From CAZHAX01 sp964530325 (GTDB taxonomy: Bacteria; Chloroflexota; Anaerolineae; B4-G1): a stretch of DNA of 64,000 nt. Under the pieces are notes generated by a model that had not been told where the DNA came from, searched no databases, and saw only the letters and a list, made by a program, of their open reading frames with translations. A program made the translations under genes and the position numbers. The stretch spans positions 80,176 through 144,175 of the forward strand of contig CAZHAX010000005.1 in the NCBI GenBank assembly GCA_964530325.1, in the 5' to 3' direction. Below, one piece after another: positions 32,099-39,158 of this stretch (its first letter is position 1; the number at the start of each line of letters is the position of its first letter).

Positions 32099-32194
32099 GG
32101 GGGTGGTTGGGGCCCGGTGGCCTCCTCGGTCTTCAAAACCGCTGGCGGGCCGCGCAGAGCGGGCCGCGGTGGGTTCGACTCCCATCCACTCCCG
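32099..32194 (+). tRNA. selC: tRNA-Sec (selenocysteine, TCA anticodon)
   Basis: The features specific to bacterial tRNA-Sec are visible. The acceptor stem has 8 bp (GGGGGTGG with CCACTCCC, one G-U pair). The D stem has 6 bp with a 4-base loop (GGGGCC-CGGT-GGCCTC). The anticodon loop is CTTCAAA with anticodon TCA. There is a long variable arm (CGGGCCGC-GCAGA-GCGGGCCG, one mismatch) and a T arm GTGGG-TTCGACT-CCCAT. The discriminator is G; CCA is not encoded directly after it. The first pair of the anticodon stem is mismatched. The tRNA is charged with Ser and converted to Sec for insertion at UGA. selA, selB and selD are not in the window, and no in-frame-TGA gene was recognised here. Confidence 0.93.
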
Positions 32195-32240
32195 CACCAG
32201 CAAGCGCGGGGCTGCCGGACCGATACGGCGGCCCCGCCGA

Positions 32241-33257
32241 CTACTCCGCCCTTGGTGCTCCCAGTCTCTGGCAGGACTCGCTGACTTCGCGCCGCAGCTG
32301 CTCGACGCGTTCCGCCGTCCCATGCTCGCCAGGGCACTCGGCCAAGTGGCGCTTGGCGAAGGCAAGCTCTGTTGCCAGCCGGTAGCAGAGCCCCAGCTCC
32401 CACCAGCGCCTCACGTCTCCGCTGAATAGGGCGGCGGCCCGCTCCGCGAGCCGGCCGCCATAGGAGGCGGTCTGCGTGAATAGGCGGGCGCTCAGGATGC
32501 CCCGATCCACCTCCTCCCGCAGGTAGGTGACTATCCAGCGCCGCTCTCGCACCGAGACCGCGATGACAATGACCAGGAGGAGGATCACGCCTCCCCAGTC
32601 CGAGATCACTGCTACAAAGCAAGGCCAGACGAGCTCCGCTGCCAGCGTCACTCCTGTGTTGTGTATGGCGTGGGCGGTGATTGCCAGCAGCAGTCCCGCA
32701 ACGGGAGCAACGTACCGGACCGCTCGGTTGGCCGACGTTCGCCTCAATGCCAGACCAAGGCCGGTCAGCCCTGTGAAGAGGGCGTGGTTGAGGCCGAAGA
32801 CGAAGGCGCGGAGAACGGCAAGCCACAGTAGTGCCCCTACGCCAGACTCAACCGCCTCGGAGAAGAAGTAGAGAACGTTCTCGACGGCGGCGAAGCCGAA
32901 GCCGACCAGGCCTCCGTATACAATGCCGTCGATGGGGCTATCCAGCTCTTTGCGGTAAAGGAGCAGCAGGAGCAGCACGGCAGCTCCCTTGAAGACCTCC
33001 TCTGTCACCGGAGCGATGACGGCTATGCCCACCAGGTCTGCGGCCGGCTCGATGAAGTAGGAGATCGGGATATCCAGCAGCAGCTGTGTGCCCAGCGAGA
33101 ATAGGATGGCGGGGACGGCGCCCCAGGCGAAGGCTGCTACCAGCAGGCCTCCGGGCTCCTTCTCGTACCGGTCGAACCAGCCGAGGACGAAGGCGTAGAC
33201 GACCATCGGCAGAACGCCGGCTGCCAAGGCAAGGACTACTGCGGACAGCGCGTCCAT
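32241..33257 (-). CDS. PrsW family intramembrane metalloprotease
   Basis: 338 residues with eight or nine helices. The PrsW active-site motifs are present: VTEEVFKGAAVLL (Glu-Glu), FAAVENVLYFF, FVFGLNHALFTGLTG and AITAHAIHNTG. The N-terminus has FVLGWFDRYEKEPGG, typical of the family. In Bacillus PrsW makes site-1 cleavage of an anti-sigma factor; other members cut membrane proteins. The last 85 residues form a cytosolic helical tail of unknown role. It is the last gene of the leftward run from the SufR-like regulator. Confidence 0.9.
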   Translation of the reverse strand: MDALSAVVLALAAGVLPMVVYAFVLGWFDRYEKEPGGLLVAAFAWGAVPAILFSLGTQLLLDIPISYFIEPAADLVGIAVIAPVTEEVFKGAAVLLLLLLYRKELDSPIDGIVYGGLVGFGFAAVENVLYFFSEAVESGVGALLWLAVLRAFVFGLNHALFTGLTGLGLALRRTSANRAVRYVAPVAGLLLAITAHAIHNTGVTLAAELVWPCFVAVISDWGGVILLLVIVIAVSVRERRWIVTYLREEVDRGILSARLFTQTASYGGRLAERAAALFSGDVRRWWELGLCYRLATELAFAKRHLAECPGEHGTAERVEQLRREVSESCQRLGAPRAE

Positions 33258-33267
33258 GCGAGATCTC

Positions 33268-34131
33268 CTATGCCCCCAGATCTAGCGAGCGCAGGTAGTC
33301 CAGAATCCAATCGCGCAGATCATCGCGCCGCAGGCAGGCCTCGACATTTGCCTTGAGCTGGCGGAGAGGGTCGCCTGCCGCAAGCCACAGGCCATCGATC
33401 GTGTGGGCGATTACCGTTGACCGAGCGGAGAGCCGGTCGACGGCATCGGCGAGCCACAGCTCGCCCTGCTTTCCGGGGGCCAGCGTATCCAGCACGTCGA
33501 AGATCTCGGGCGAGAAGACGAAGTGTCCGATCTGCGCCAGGTTGGACGGGGCAGCGCCGGGCGCCGGCTTCTCCACGATGCGCGCGATCTGCCGCAGTGA
33601 GCCCTTCTTCAGCTCCAGGATGCCATAGAGAGAGGTCTCCTCCTCGGCGACCTCCTGGGCAGCGACCATGGCGGCAGGGTCGTACTCCGCGTACTTATCC
33701 AGCATCTGCCTGGGCACTGGGGTGTCCGAGAGGACGAAGTCGTCGCCGAACTGGTAGTAGAACGGATCGTCCTCCAGCCACTCGCGGGCAGCCAGGACGG
33801 GCGACGCGTTTCCGTATGGCAGGTCATCACCCTGACGGACGAACATGATGTTGGCCAGCGCCGATACTCTCCGCACATCCTTGAGGAGTGCCTTCTTGCC
33901 CCGGGCTGCCAGATGGGCTTCCAGCTCGGGCGCCGGGGAGAAGTGCCGCTCGACCACTTCGGCCCCATCGCGGACGACAATCGCTATGTCGGTGATGCCG
34001 GACTCCACCAGGTCCTCGACGTGGTGCTGTATGAGGGGAATCCCGGCGATGGGGAACATCTCCTTGGGGACGGCCTTCGAGGCGGGCAGGAATCGTGTGC
34101 CGAAGCCGGCGATGGTGACAACAGCCTTCAC
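33268..34131 (-). CDS. galU: UTP-glucose-1-phosphate uridylyltransferase
   Basis: 287 residues. The nucleotide-binding motif is TIAGFGTRFLPASKAVPKEM near the N-terminus, close to the classical AAGLGTRFLPATK. It also has YYQFGDDFVLSDTPVP, SLYGILELKKGS, RIVEKPAPGAAPSNLAQIG and ELWLADAVDRL. It makes UDP-glucose, the donor for exopolysaccharide and glycolipid synthesis, and so could feed the glycosyltransferases at the left of the window. It is 121 bases downstream of gatA. Confidence 0.93.
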   Translation of the reverse strand: MKAVVTIAGFGTRFLPASKAVPKEMFPIAGIPLIQHHVEDLVESGITDIAIVVRDGAEVVERHFSPAPELEAHLAARGKKALLKDVRRVSALANIMFVRQGDDLPYGNASPVLAAREWLEDDPFYYQFGDDFVLSDTPVPRQMLDKYAEYDPAAMVAAQEVAEEETSLYGILELKKGSLRQIARIVEKPAPGAAPSNLAQIGHFVFSPEIFDVLDTLAPGKQGELWLADAVDRLSARSTVIAHTIDGLWLAAGDPLRQLKANVEACLRRDDLRDWILDYLRSLDLGA

Positions 34132-34252
34132 GATCGCTCCTCACTTTCGATTGTCGGTTCGAGTGCGGGGCGGGAACTTGCCTCCGCTCAAGCTCGTCGC
34201 TGTCCGTGGAGGGCGAGGCTGCGGACAATGCCGTCGCCTCTGCCCCGCGTGC

Positions 34253-35713
34253 TCAGAGAGCTGGCCGCCGGCTATGCCAGTCGGTCGCCTGCTCGTAGGC
34301 GAAGGCTGTCCGTAGGATGCGCTCCTCCGCCAGGGCCGGTCCGATCAGCTGGAGTCCAACCGGCAGGCCTGCCTGGTCGAATCCGCAGGGCAAGCTTATC
34401 CCGCAGTTGCCTGCCAGGTTCACGCTCATCGTGAGTACGTCCGAAAGGTACATCTGCAGTGGGTCGTCCGTTTTCGCGCCGATGTGGAACGCGGTAGTTG
34501 GGCTGACTGGTGTGGCGATCACTTCGACCTCGTCGAACGCGGCGTCGAAGTCGGCCTTGATCAGCGTCCGCACCTTCTGAGCCTTCAGGTAGTAGGCGTC
34601 GTAGTATCCGGCAGAAAGCGCGTACGTGCCCAGCATGATACGCCGCTTGACCTCGGCGCCGAAGCCCTGGCCGCGGGTGGCCCGGTACATTTCGATGGGC
34701 GAGTCTGCGTCCACCCGCAGGCCGTAGCGCACTCCATCGTAGCGGGCCAGGTTCGCGCTAGCCTCTGCTGGAGCAATCAGGTAGTAGACCGGCAGGGCGT
34801 AGTCTGTGTGGGGCAGGCTGATCTCGTGCGCTGTGGCGCCAAGCTCCACCAGCTTGTCTATGGCCGCGCGAACGGATGTCTGTACCTCCGGATCCACACC
34901 CTCGACGAAGTACTCCTTGGGCACGCCGATTCGCAGGCACTTGAGGCCGTCGCCCTGCGCCAGCGCGGCCTCGTACTGCGGGACGGGTGCGTCGAGTGAG
35001 GTCGAATCCCGTGGGTCATGTCCGGAGACGGCCTCTAGCATGATGGCAGCGTCCGTCACGTCCTTGGCCAGCACGCCCACCTGGTCCAGCGAGGAGGCGT
35101 AGGCGATCAGACCGTAGCGGCTGACCCTGCCGTAGGTCGGCTTCAGGCCTACCACGCCGCAGAGGCTCGCCGGCTGGCGCACGCTGCCTCCGGTATCGGT
35201 GCCCAGCGCTCCCAGGCATTCGTCTGCTGCGACGGCGGCAGCGCTCCCACCGCTGCTGCCGCCCGGAACCCGGTCCAGATCCCAGGGATTGTGGGTGGTG
35301 AAGAAGGCGGAGTTCTCCGTAGACGAGCCCATGGCGAACTCGTCGGTGTTCGTCTTGCCCAGGATGATGGCGCCGGCTGCTCTCAGGCGAGCGACGGCCG
35401 TGGCGTTGTAGGGGGGTACGAACCCCTCCAGGATGCGCGAGCCACAGGTGGTGGCAAGGCCCTTGGTGCACAGCACGTCCTTTATGGCCAGGGGTATGCC
35501 AAGAAGTGGCCCACTCTCGCCTGCCGCTATGCTGGCGTCCACAGAACGGGCACACTCGAGCGCTGCCTCCGGCGTCAGCGTGAGATAGGCCTTCGTTTCG
35601 TTGTCGACGGAGGTGATGCGCTCGAGTATCGCCTCGACAAGCTCCGTTGCCGAGAACTCCCTAGCCGCGAGACCGCGGCTCGCTTCGTGGATGGTCAGCT
35701 GATGGAGACTCAC
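34253..35713 (-). CDS. gatA: Asp/Glu-tRNA amidotransferase subunit A
   Basis: 486 residues, full length. The amidase Ser-Ser-Lys triad is visible: Lys in IPLAIKDVLCTKG, Ser in PGGSSGGSAAAVAA and the second Ser in GTDTGGSVRQPAS. It releases ammonia from glutamine for the conversion of misacylated Glu-tRNA(Gln) or Asp-tRNA(Asn). gatC is 90 bases upstream; gatB is not in the window. Confidence 0.96.
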   Translation of the reverse strand: MSLHQLTIHEASRGLAAREFSATELVEAILERITSVDNETKAYLTLTPEAALECARSVDASIAAGESGPLLGIPLAIKDVLCTKGLATTCGSRILEGFVPPYNATAVARLRAAGAIILGKTNTDEFAMGSSTENSAFFTTHNPWDLDRVPGGSSGGSAAAVAADECLGALGTDTGGSVRQPASLCGVVGLKPTYGRVSRYGLIAYASSLDQVGVLAKDVTDAAIMLEAVSGHDPRDSTSLDAPVPQYEAALAQGDGLKCLRIGVPKEYFVEGVDPEVQTSVRAAIDKLVELGATAHEISLPHTDYALPVYYLIAPAEASANLARYDGVRYGLRVDADSPIEMYRATRGQGFGAEVKRRIMLGTYALSAGYYDAYYLKAQKVRTLIKADFDAAFDEVEVIATPVSPTTAFHIGAKTDDPLQMYLSDVLTMSVNLAGNCGISLPCGFDQAGLPVGLQLIGPALAEERILRTAFAYEQATDWHSRRPAL

Positions 35714-35803
35714 AGTGTAATCGCCTCAGTTCGCGACCTGCGCCCGGCCGGTGCCCCCTCCGGCGACAGGGCCAGCCAGCTTCGCCTGCTCTGCAGGATG
35801 TCG

Positions 35804-36091
35804 TCACTCCAGGACTGCGGGTACCTCGAAGCACCCCTCTTCGTCCGCCGGGGCGTTGTGGAGTATGTCTTCCCTGCTGGTGGGCTGCCCGGCCACGTCC
35901 TCGCGCATCACACTGCGAAGCGGCAGGGCCGTCGCGGTTGGTGGTATATCCTCGGTGCTCAACTGCCGAAGTCGCTCGAAGTACTCGAGTATCGCCGAGA
36001 GCTGCTCCTGGTACATTGCTGTCTCTGCCTGGCTGAGGTCCAGCCTGGCCAACTCCGCGATATGCTCTACCTCATCAAGAGTCAGTTTCAT
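35804..36091 (-). CDS. gatC: Asp/Glu-tRNA amidotransferase subunit C
   Basis: About 95 residues. It starts MKLTLDEVEHIAELARLDLS and has the family features FERLRQLSTEDIPPTA and LRSVMREDV. It wraps GatA and GatB together. The start at 36091 follows AGGGAT; five more codons upstream are open but without a site. It is directly upstream of gatA. Confidence 0.94.
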   Translation of the reverse strand: MKLTLDEVEHIAELARLDLSQAETAMYQEQLSAILEYFERLRQLSTEDIPPTATALPLRSVMREDVAGQPTSREDILHNAPADEEGCFEVPAVLE

Positions 36092-36124
36092 GTATGATCC
36101 CTGCAATCGAGTTGTGCGCCCGGT

Positions 36125-37525
36125 CTATCCGGACGCCGCCGGTGCCAAGCCCAGCTTGCGGAGCACCTTTGCTGGCGTGATACGCCGGGCTCTCCGCCAC
36201 TGAGAGCGTACCCAGCGCTTGAAGGAGTTGAGCCCCTTGCGGCGCTGGCTCTCCGCCATGGCCCAGGTCAGCAGTTCGTAGTCCTGCCCCTTGATCTTGG
36301 GCTCGGTGGGATTGCGGCGGTAGGAATCGTAGTCTGTGATGCGGCTCAGATCGTGCTCGACCACATAGTCGTAGAGGTCGGTTCCCGGGTGGGGGGTGAA
36401 GAAGGCCGGGCTGTAGTAGTCCGGGTCGATCTGCTTCATCAGCCGCACGGTGTCCATCACCTCTTCGGCGGTCTCGGTGGGCAGGCCCATCATGTAGTTG
36501 GCCCAGATCGATATGCCGTATTTCCGGCAAATGCGCGCTGCCTGCCTGTTTTGCTCCACGGTGGTCCCTTTGCGGATGAAGCGGAGGACGCGGTCGTTGC
36601 CGCTCTCGAAGCCGATGAAGTAGCCGCGCAACCCGACCTGGGCCATCCGCTTGGCCATATCCTCGTGCTTGACGATGATGTCCGCCCGGGTCTGGCAGAA
36701 GAAGGGCATGGTGAAACCCTGGGCGGCGTACTTCTCGGTGAAATCCATAACCCAGTCGCGGTCCTCGGTGAGGCAGTCGTCGTGGAACATGAAGGAGGCT
36801 ATGTTGTGGCGTTCGACGAGCATCCGCAGCTCTCCCAGAACGTTGTCCACACTGCGCCGTCGCAGCCGCTTGCCGAAGAGATAGTCCTCTCCAGGTTTGC
36901 AGAAGGCGCAGTTGTAGATGCAACCGCGCCCGGCGATGACAGTCGCGAAGGGCGGAGGGAGCTCCTCCACGAACGGCACCTCGGGTGAGTCCAGGTCGTA
37001 TCCCCACCTGTGCCATTCGTCGAGGAAGAGGGCCCGGTCCGCGTATGGCAGCTCGTCCAGTACGGGCGGCTCGCCGCGCAGGACTCTCTGAGATGGACGG
37101 CTGCCGGCTGCTATGCTCTCCAGCAGGGAGGGCCACGTGACCTCCCCCTCTCCCGTTACCAGGTAGTCCACATCGGGCATCCGGAGCGAGTCCTCCAGAG
37201 CGATAGTGACGTGCGGGCCGCCGACGACTGATATCAGCTCCGGCTTGACCTGTTTGGCGATGCTGACTGCCCGGCCGGCTGGGTTGTAGTCCACGCTCAT
37301 CATCGTGACGCCGATCACATCCGGATCGCGCTCTGCCACTACGTCCCGGAACTGATCCCAGCCGGAGAGGGCTCGCAGGTCGATCAGGTCGGCACGGTAC
37401 CCCCGGGCCTGCGCTGCAGCACTGAGCGAGGCCAGGCCATGGGAGATCCAGCCCGAGTCCATGCCCTGCTTCAGTGAGCTGAAGCCGCGGCCGGCAATAC
37501 CGGCGTATATCAGCGTCGTCTTGAT
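36125..37525 (-). CDS. B12-binding domain radical SAM protein (probable ATC start)
   Basis: About 466 residues. The N-terminal cobalamin-binding-like fold (residues 20-150: DVIGVTMMSVDYN, ISVVGGPHVTIALED, YLVTGEGEVTWP) is followed by the radical SAM core with the cluster motif CX3CX2C in GRGCIYNCAFCKPGED, then FMFHDDCLTED and GYFIGFESGNDRVL. The first ATG is at 37462 (MDSGWISHG). However, 21 more in-frame codons (IKTTLIYAGIAGRGFSSLKQ...) resemble the family N-terminus and begin with ATC at 37525, six bases after a perfect AGGAGG. So the gene may use ATC, or a base error hides an ATG. The substrate is unknown; methyl transfer or ring chemistry on lipids or cofactors is typical. The regulator gene ends 31 bases upstream. 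Confidence 0.88.
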   Translation of the reverse strand: MKTTLIYAGIAGRGFSSLKQGMDSGWISHGLASLSAAAQARGYRADLIDLRALSGWDQFRDVVAERDPDVIGVTMMSVDYNPAGRAVSIAKQVKPELISVVGGPHVTIALEDSLRMPDVDYLVTGEGEVTWPSLLESIAAGSRPSQRVLRGEPPVLDELPYADRALFLDEWHRWGYDLDSPEVPFVEELPPPFATVIAGRGCIYNCAFCKPGEDYLFGKRLRRRSVDNVLGELRMLVERHNIASFMFHDDCLTEDRDWVMDFTEKYAAQGFTMPFFCQTRADIIVKHEDMAKRMAQVGLRGYFIGFESGNDRVLRFIRKGTTVEQNRQAARICRKYGISIWANYMMGLPTETAEEVMDTVRLMKQIDPDYYSPAFFTPHPGTDLYDYVVEHDLSRITDYDSYRRNPTEPKIKGQDYELLTWAMAESQRRKGLNSFKRWVRSQWRRARRITPAKVLRKLGLAPAASG

Positions 37526-37556
37526 GGCACGCCTCCTCTTGCGGGCCAGACCGCGG

Positions 37557-38180
37557 CTACTCTGCTTCCAGCCTGACGAGATAGACGCACTCGCGCCCCT
37601 CGCGCGCCGCGCAGGCCACTCTCTCCGGGGCTGTTCCCAGCAGCCGGGTGAGGAGGGCCAGGTCCATCGCGCAGACCACGTCGTGGCTGCGGGCCACTGA
37701 CTCGTAGGGGCAGTTGACGATGCGAATGCGGCAGTCAGGGCCGTCGCCTCTATCGAGCCTGGCCATGTATCCTAGCTCCTCGAGGAAGGCCACTACTGCT
37801 AGCAGCCGGGCCTCGAAGTCACCGGATGGTAATTGCGCTTGGCTGGCGATACGCTCGGCGATGCTCTCCATCACTTCCTGGACCTCCTCGGCGGAGGCGA
37901 GCCGGGATGAGAGCTCGATCAGGACGTGGTTCGCCAGCTGATCGTACCTTCTGGGAAAGAGTGCCGCCCCCTGCGTCGTCAGCGCGTAGAGGTACTGGGG
38001 CCTGCCGGGGGCCTTGCGTCTGCGGGCGCGGGGTATGTCCACCAGTCCATCTCCTCGCAGGATGTCCAGGTGGTGGCGAACGGTGACCGGCGTCAGGCTG
38101 AGCTCCTCGCTCAGCTCATCGACCGTCGCCTCGTGCTTCTCCTTCAGGATGGTGAGAATGTGCTCGCGCGTCGGCTGCAT
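37557..38180 (-). CDS. HTH transcriptional regulator of the ArsR/SufR-like type with C-terminal cysteines
   Basis: About 207 residues. The N-terminal winged helix is MQPTREHILTILKEKHEATV ... LTPVTVRHHLDILRGDGLV. The C-terminal part has four Cys in the order of SufR-like regulators (VNCPYESVARSHDVVCAMDL, VACAAREGRECVYLV), so an iron-sulfur cluster sensor is likely. The start at 38180 follows GGGGG. It is the first gene after the promoter at 38215 and precedes a radical SAM gene, which needs Fe-S clusters; redox or Fe-S control of that run is inferred. Confidence 0.85.
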   Translation of the reverse strand: MQPTREHILTILKEKHEATVDELSEELSLTPVTVRHHLDILRGDGLVDIPRARRRKAPGRPQYLYALTTQGAALFPRRYDQLANHVLIELSSRLASAEEVQEVMESIAERIASQAQLPSGDFEARLLAVVAFLEELGYMARLDRGDGPDCRIRIVNCPYESVARSHDVVCAMDLALLTRLLGTAPERVACAAREGRECVYLVRLEAE

Positions 38181-38214
38181 GGTGTTGCCCCCAGGCCTGC
38201 TAAGTCGCGCGGTA

Positions 38215-38243
38215 ATTGTAGTACCAGGGCCGCCTTTTGGCAA
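38215..38243 (-). promoter_or_regulatory. promoter of the SufR-like regulator operon
   Basis: Read leftward: TTGCCA (38238-38243), 17 bases, and TACAAT (38215-38220), 35 bases before the regulator ATG. Confidence 0.72.
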
Positions 38244-38320
38244 ACTGCTGTCGTGCTTATTGCTGGCACCGCAGCGGGAGCCATTGTCCCCGCTGGCAGC
38301 GGAGCGTGCAGGGCAGCAAC

Positions 38321-38348
38321 GAGCGACCCTGCTACTGCGGGGTCGCTC
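38321..38348 (-). terminator. hairpin terminator after lipoprotein copy 2
   Basis: GAGCGACCC pairs with GGGTCGCTC (9 bp) around a 10-base loop, 23 bases after the stop codon; a short GTTG follows. Weak tail, good stem. Confidence 0.65.
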
Positions 38349-38371
38349 GGGGATGAGAGCCGCCACCTAGG

Positions 38372-39055
38372 CTAGGGCTCGCGCACGATGAGATTGTCGA
38401 AGTGTACTTCCGTTGCTCCGCCCTCGTAGTTCTCTGCAACCAGGGCGATGTCCCCGCTTGAGTAAGTGTCGTCCTCGACGGCGGCCAGCCGCTCACCGTT
38501 GACGAACAGAATCAACGTCGATCCATCACAAACCGCGCGGATGCTATTGGTGGCATCGCCCTGCCTGATGGCATCCGACCGCTCCCAGTCTACAAGAAAC
38601 TCGAATCCATCCTCGGAGTCGCGCCGAATGGAATAGAAGCCGTCGCCGGAGATGTACATGAAGTAGCCCGAGCGACCATCCTGGACGCGGCACCCCACGC
38701 CGTAGCCATTGTTGTTCTCCGGCCCGCCTTCCACCTGCGTTGCCTCTACTTCAATCACGAGGTCGTCGAAAGAACGGTAGGCCAGGCCCCACATCAGGCT
38801 TTCCCCTTCTGCCACGACGTAGTAGTAGCCAGGCCCGTAGCCGACGCCGCCCTGGACGCTTTCCTCGGAATAGTCACCTTCCTCCCAGCCTGAGGAGTCG
38901 CTGCTGAAATCGTCCTCGAACAGCACGCGCGTCTGTTGCCTGGTCGGGGTAGCGGTCTCCCCTCCCAGCAGCGAGGTGAAGTCACAGCTGCAGGCTAGAG
39001 AGAAGACAAGTAGCACCACCACCAAGCATATGATTCTACGAGCAGAGCTGCTCAT
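38372..39055 (-). CDS. lipoprotein with LamG/DUF1080-like beta-sandwich domain (copy 2)
   Basis: 227 residues. A signal peptide with lipobox (FSLACSC) is followed by LFEDDFSSDSSGWEEGDYS and a concanavalin-like sandwich (FDDLVIEVEATQVEGG, SGYFMYISGDGFYSIRRD, NSIRAVCDGSTLILFVNGER, EVHFDNLIVREP). It is a clear paralogue of the protein at 31363, sharing the EATQV, SGDGY/F, CDGS and HFDNL signatures. It has its own promoter and terminator. Carbohydrate or surface binding is inferred; no catalytic residues are known. Confidence 0.82.
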   Translation of the reverse strand: MSSSARRIICLVVVLLVFSLACSCDFTSLLGGETATPTRQQTRVLFEDDFSSDSSGWEEGDYSEESVQGGVGYGPGYYYVVAEGESLMWGLAYRSFDDLVIEVEATQVEGGPENNNGYGVGCRVQDGRSGYFMYISGDGFYSIRRDSEDGFEFLVDWERSDAIRQGDATNSIRAVCDGSTLILFVNGERLAAVEDDTYSSGDIALVAENYEGGATEVHFDNLIVREP

Positions 39056-39102
39056 GTCCGATCTCCTTTCTTGTTTCTGGCGGCGGCTTGCCCAGTGTTA
39101 CC

Positions 39103-39131
39103 ATCGTAGAGTACCGCCGACAGCCTGTCAA
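39103..39131 (-). promoter_or_regulatory. promoter of lipoprotein copy 2
   Basis: Read leftward: a perfect TTGACA (39126-39131), 17 bases, and TACGAT (39103-39108), just after the metG stop. Confidence 0.75.
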
Positions 39132-39158
39132 TAGCGCTCTCGTACCGCAGGGCTCCTG

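Noticed and set aside
32089..32826. Extension of the lipoprotein at 31363 upstream to a 487-codon frame
   Set aside because: The extra part crosses the tRNA-Sec gene and the end of the PrsW gene and shows no domain; the signal peptide begins after 32088.
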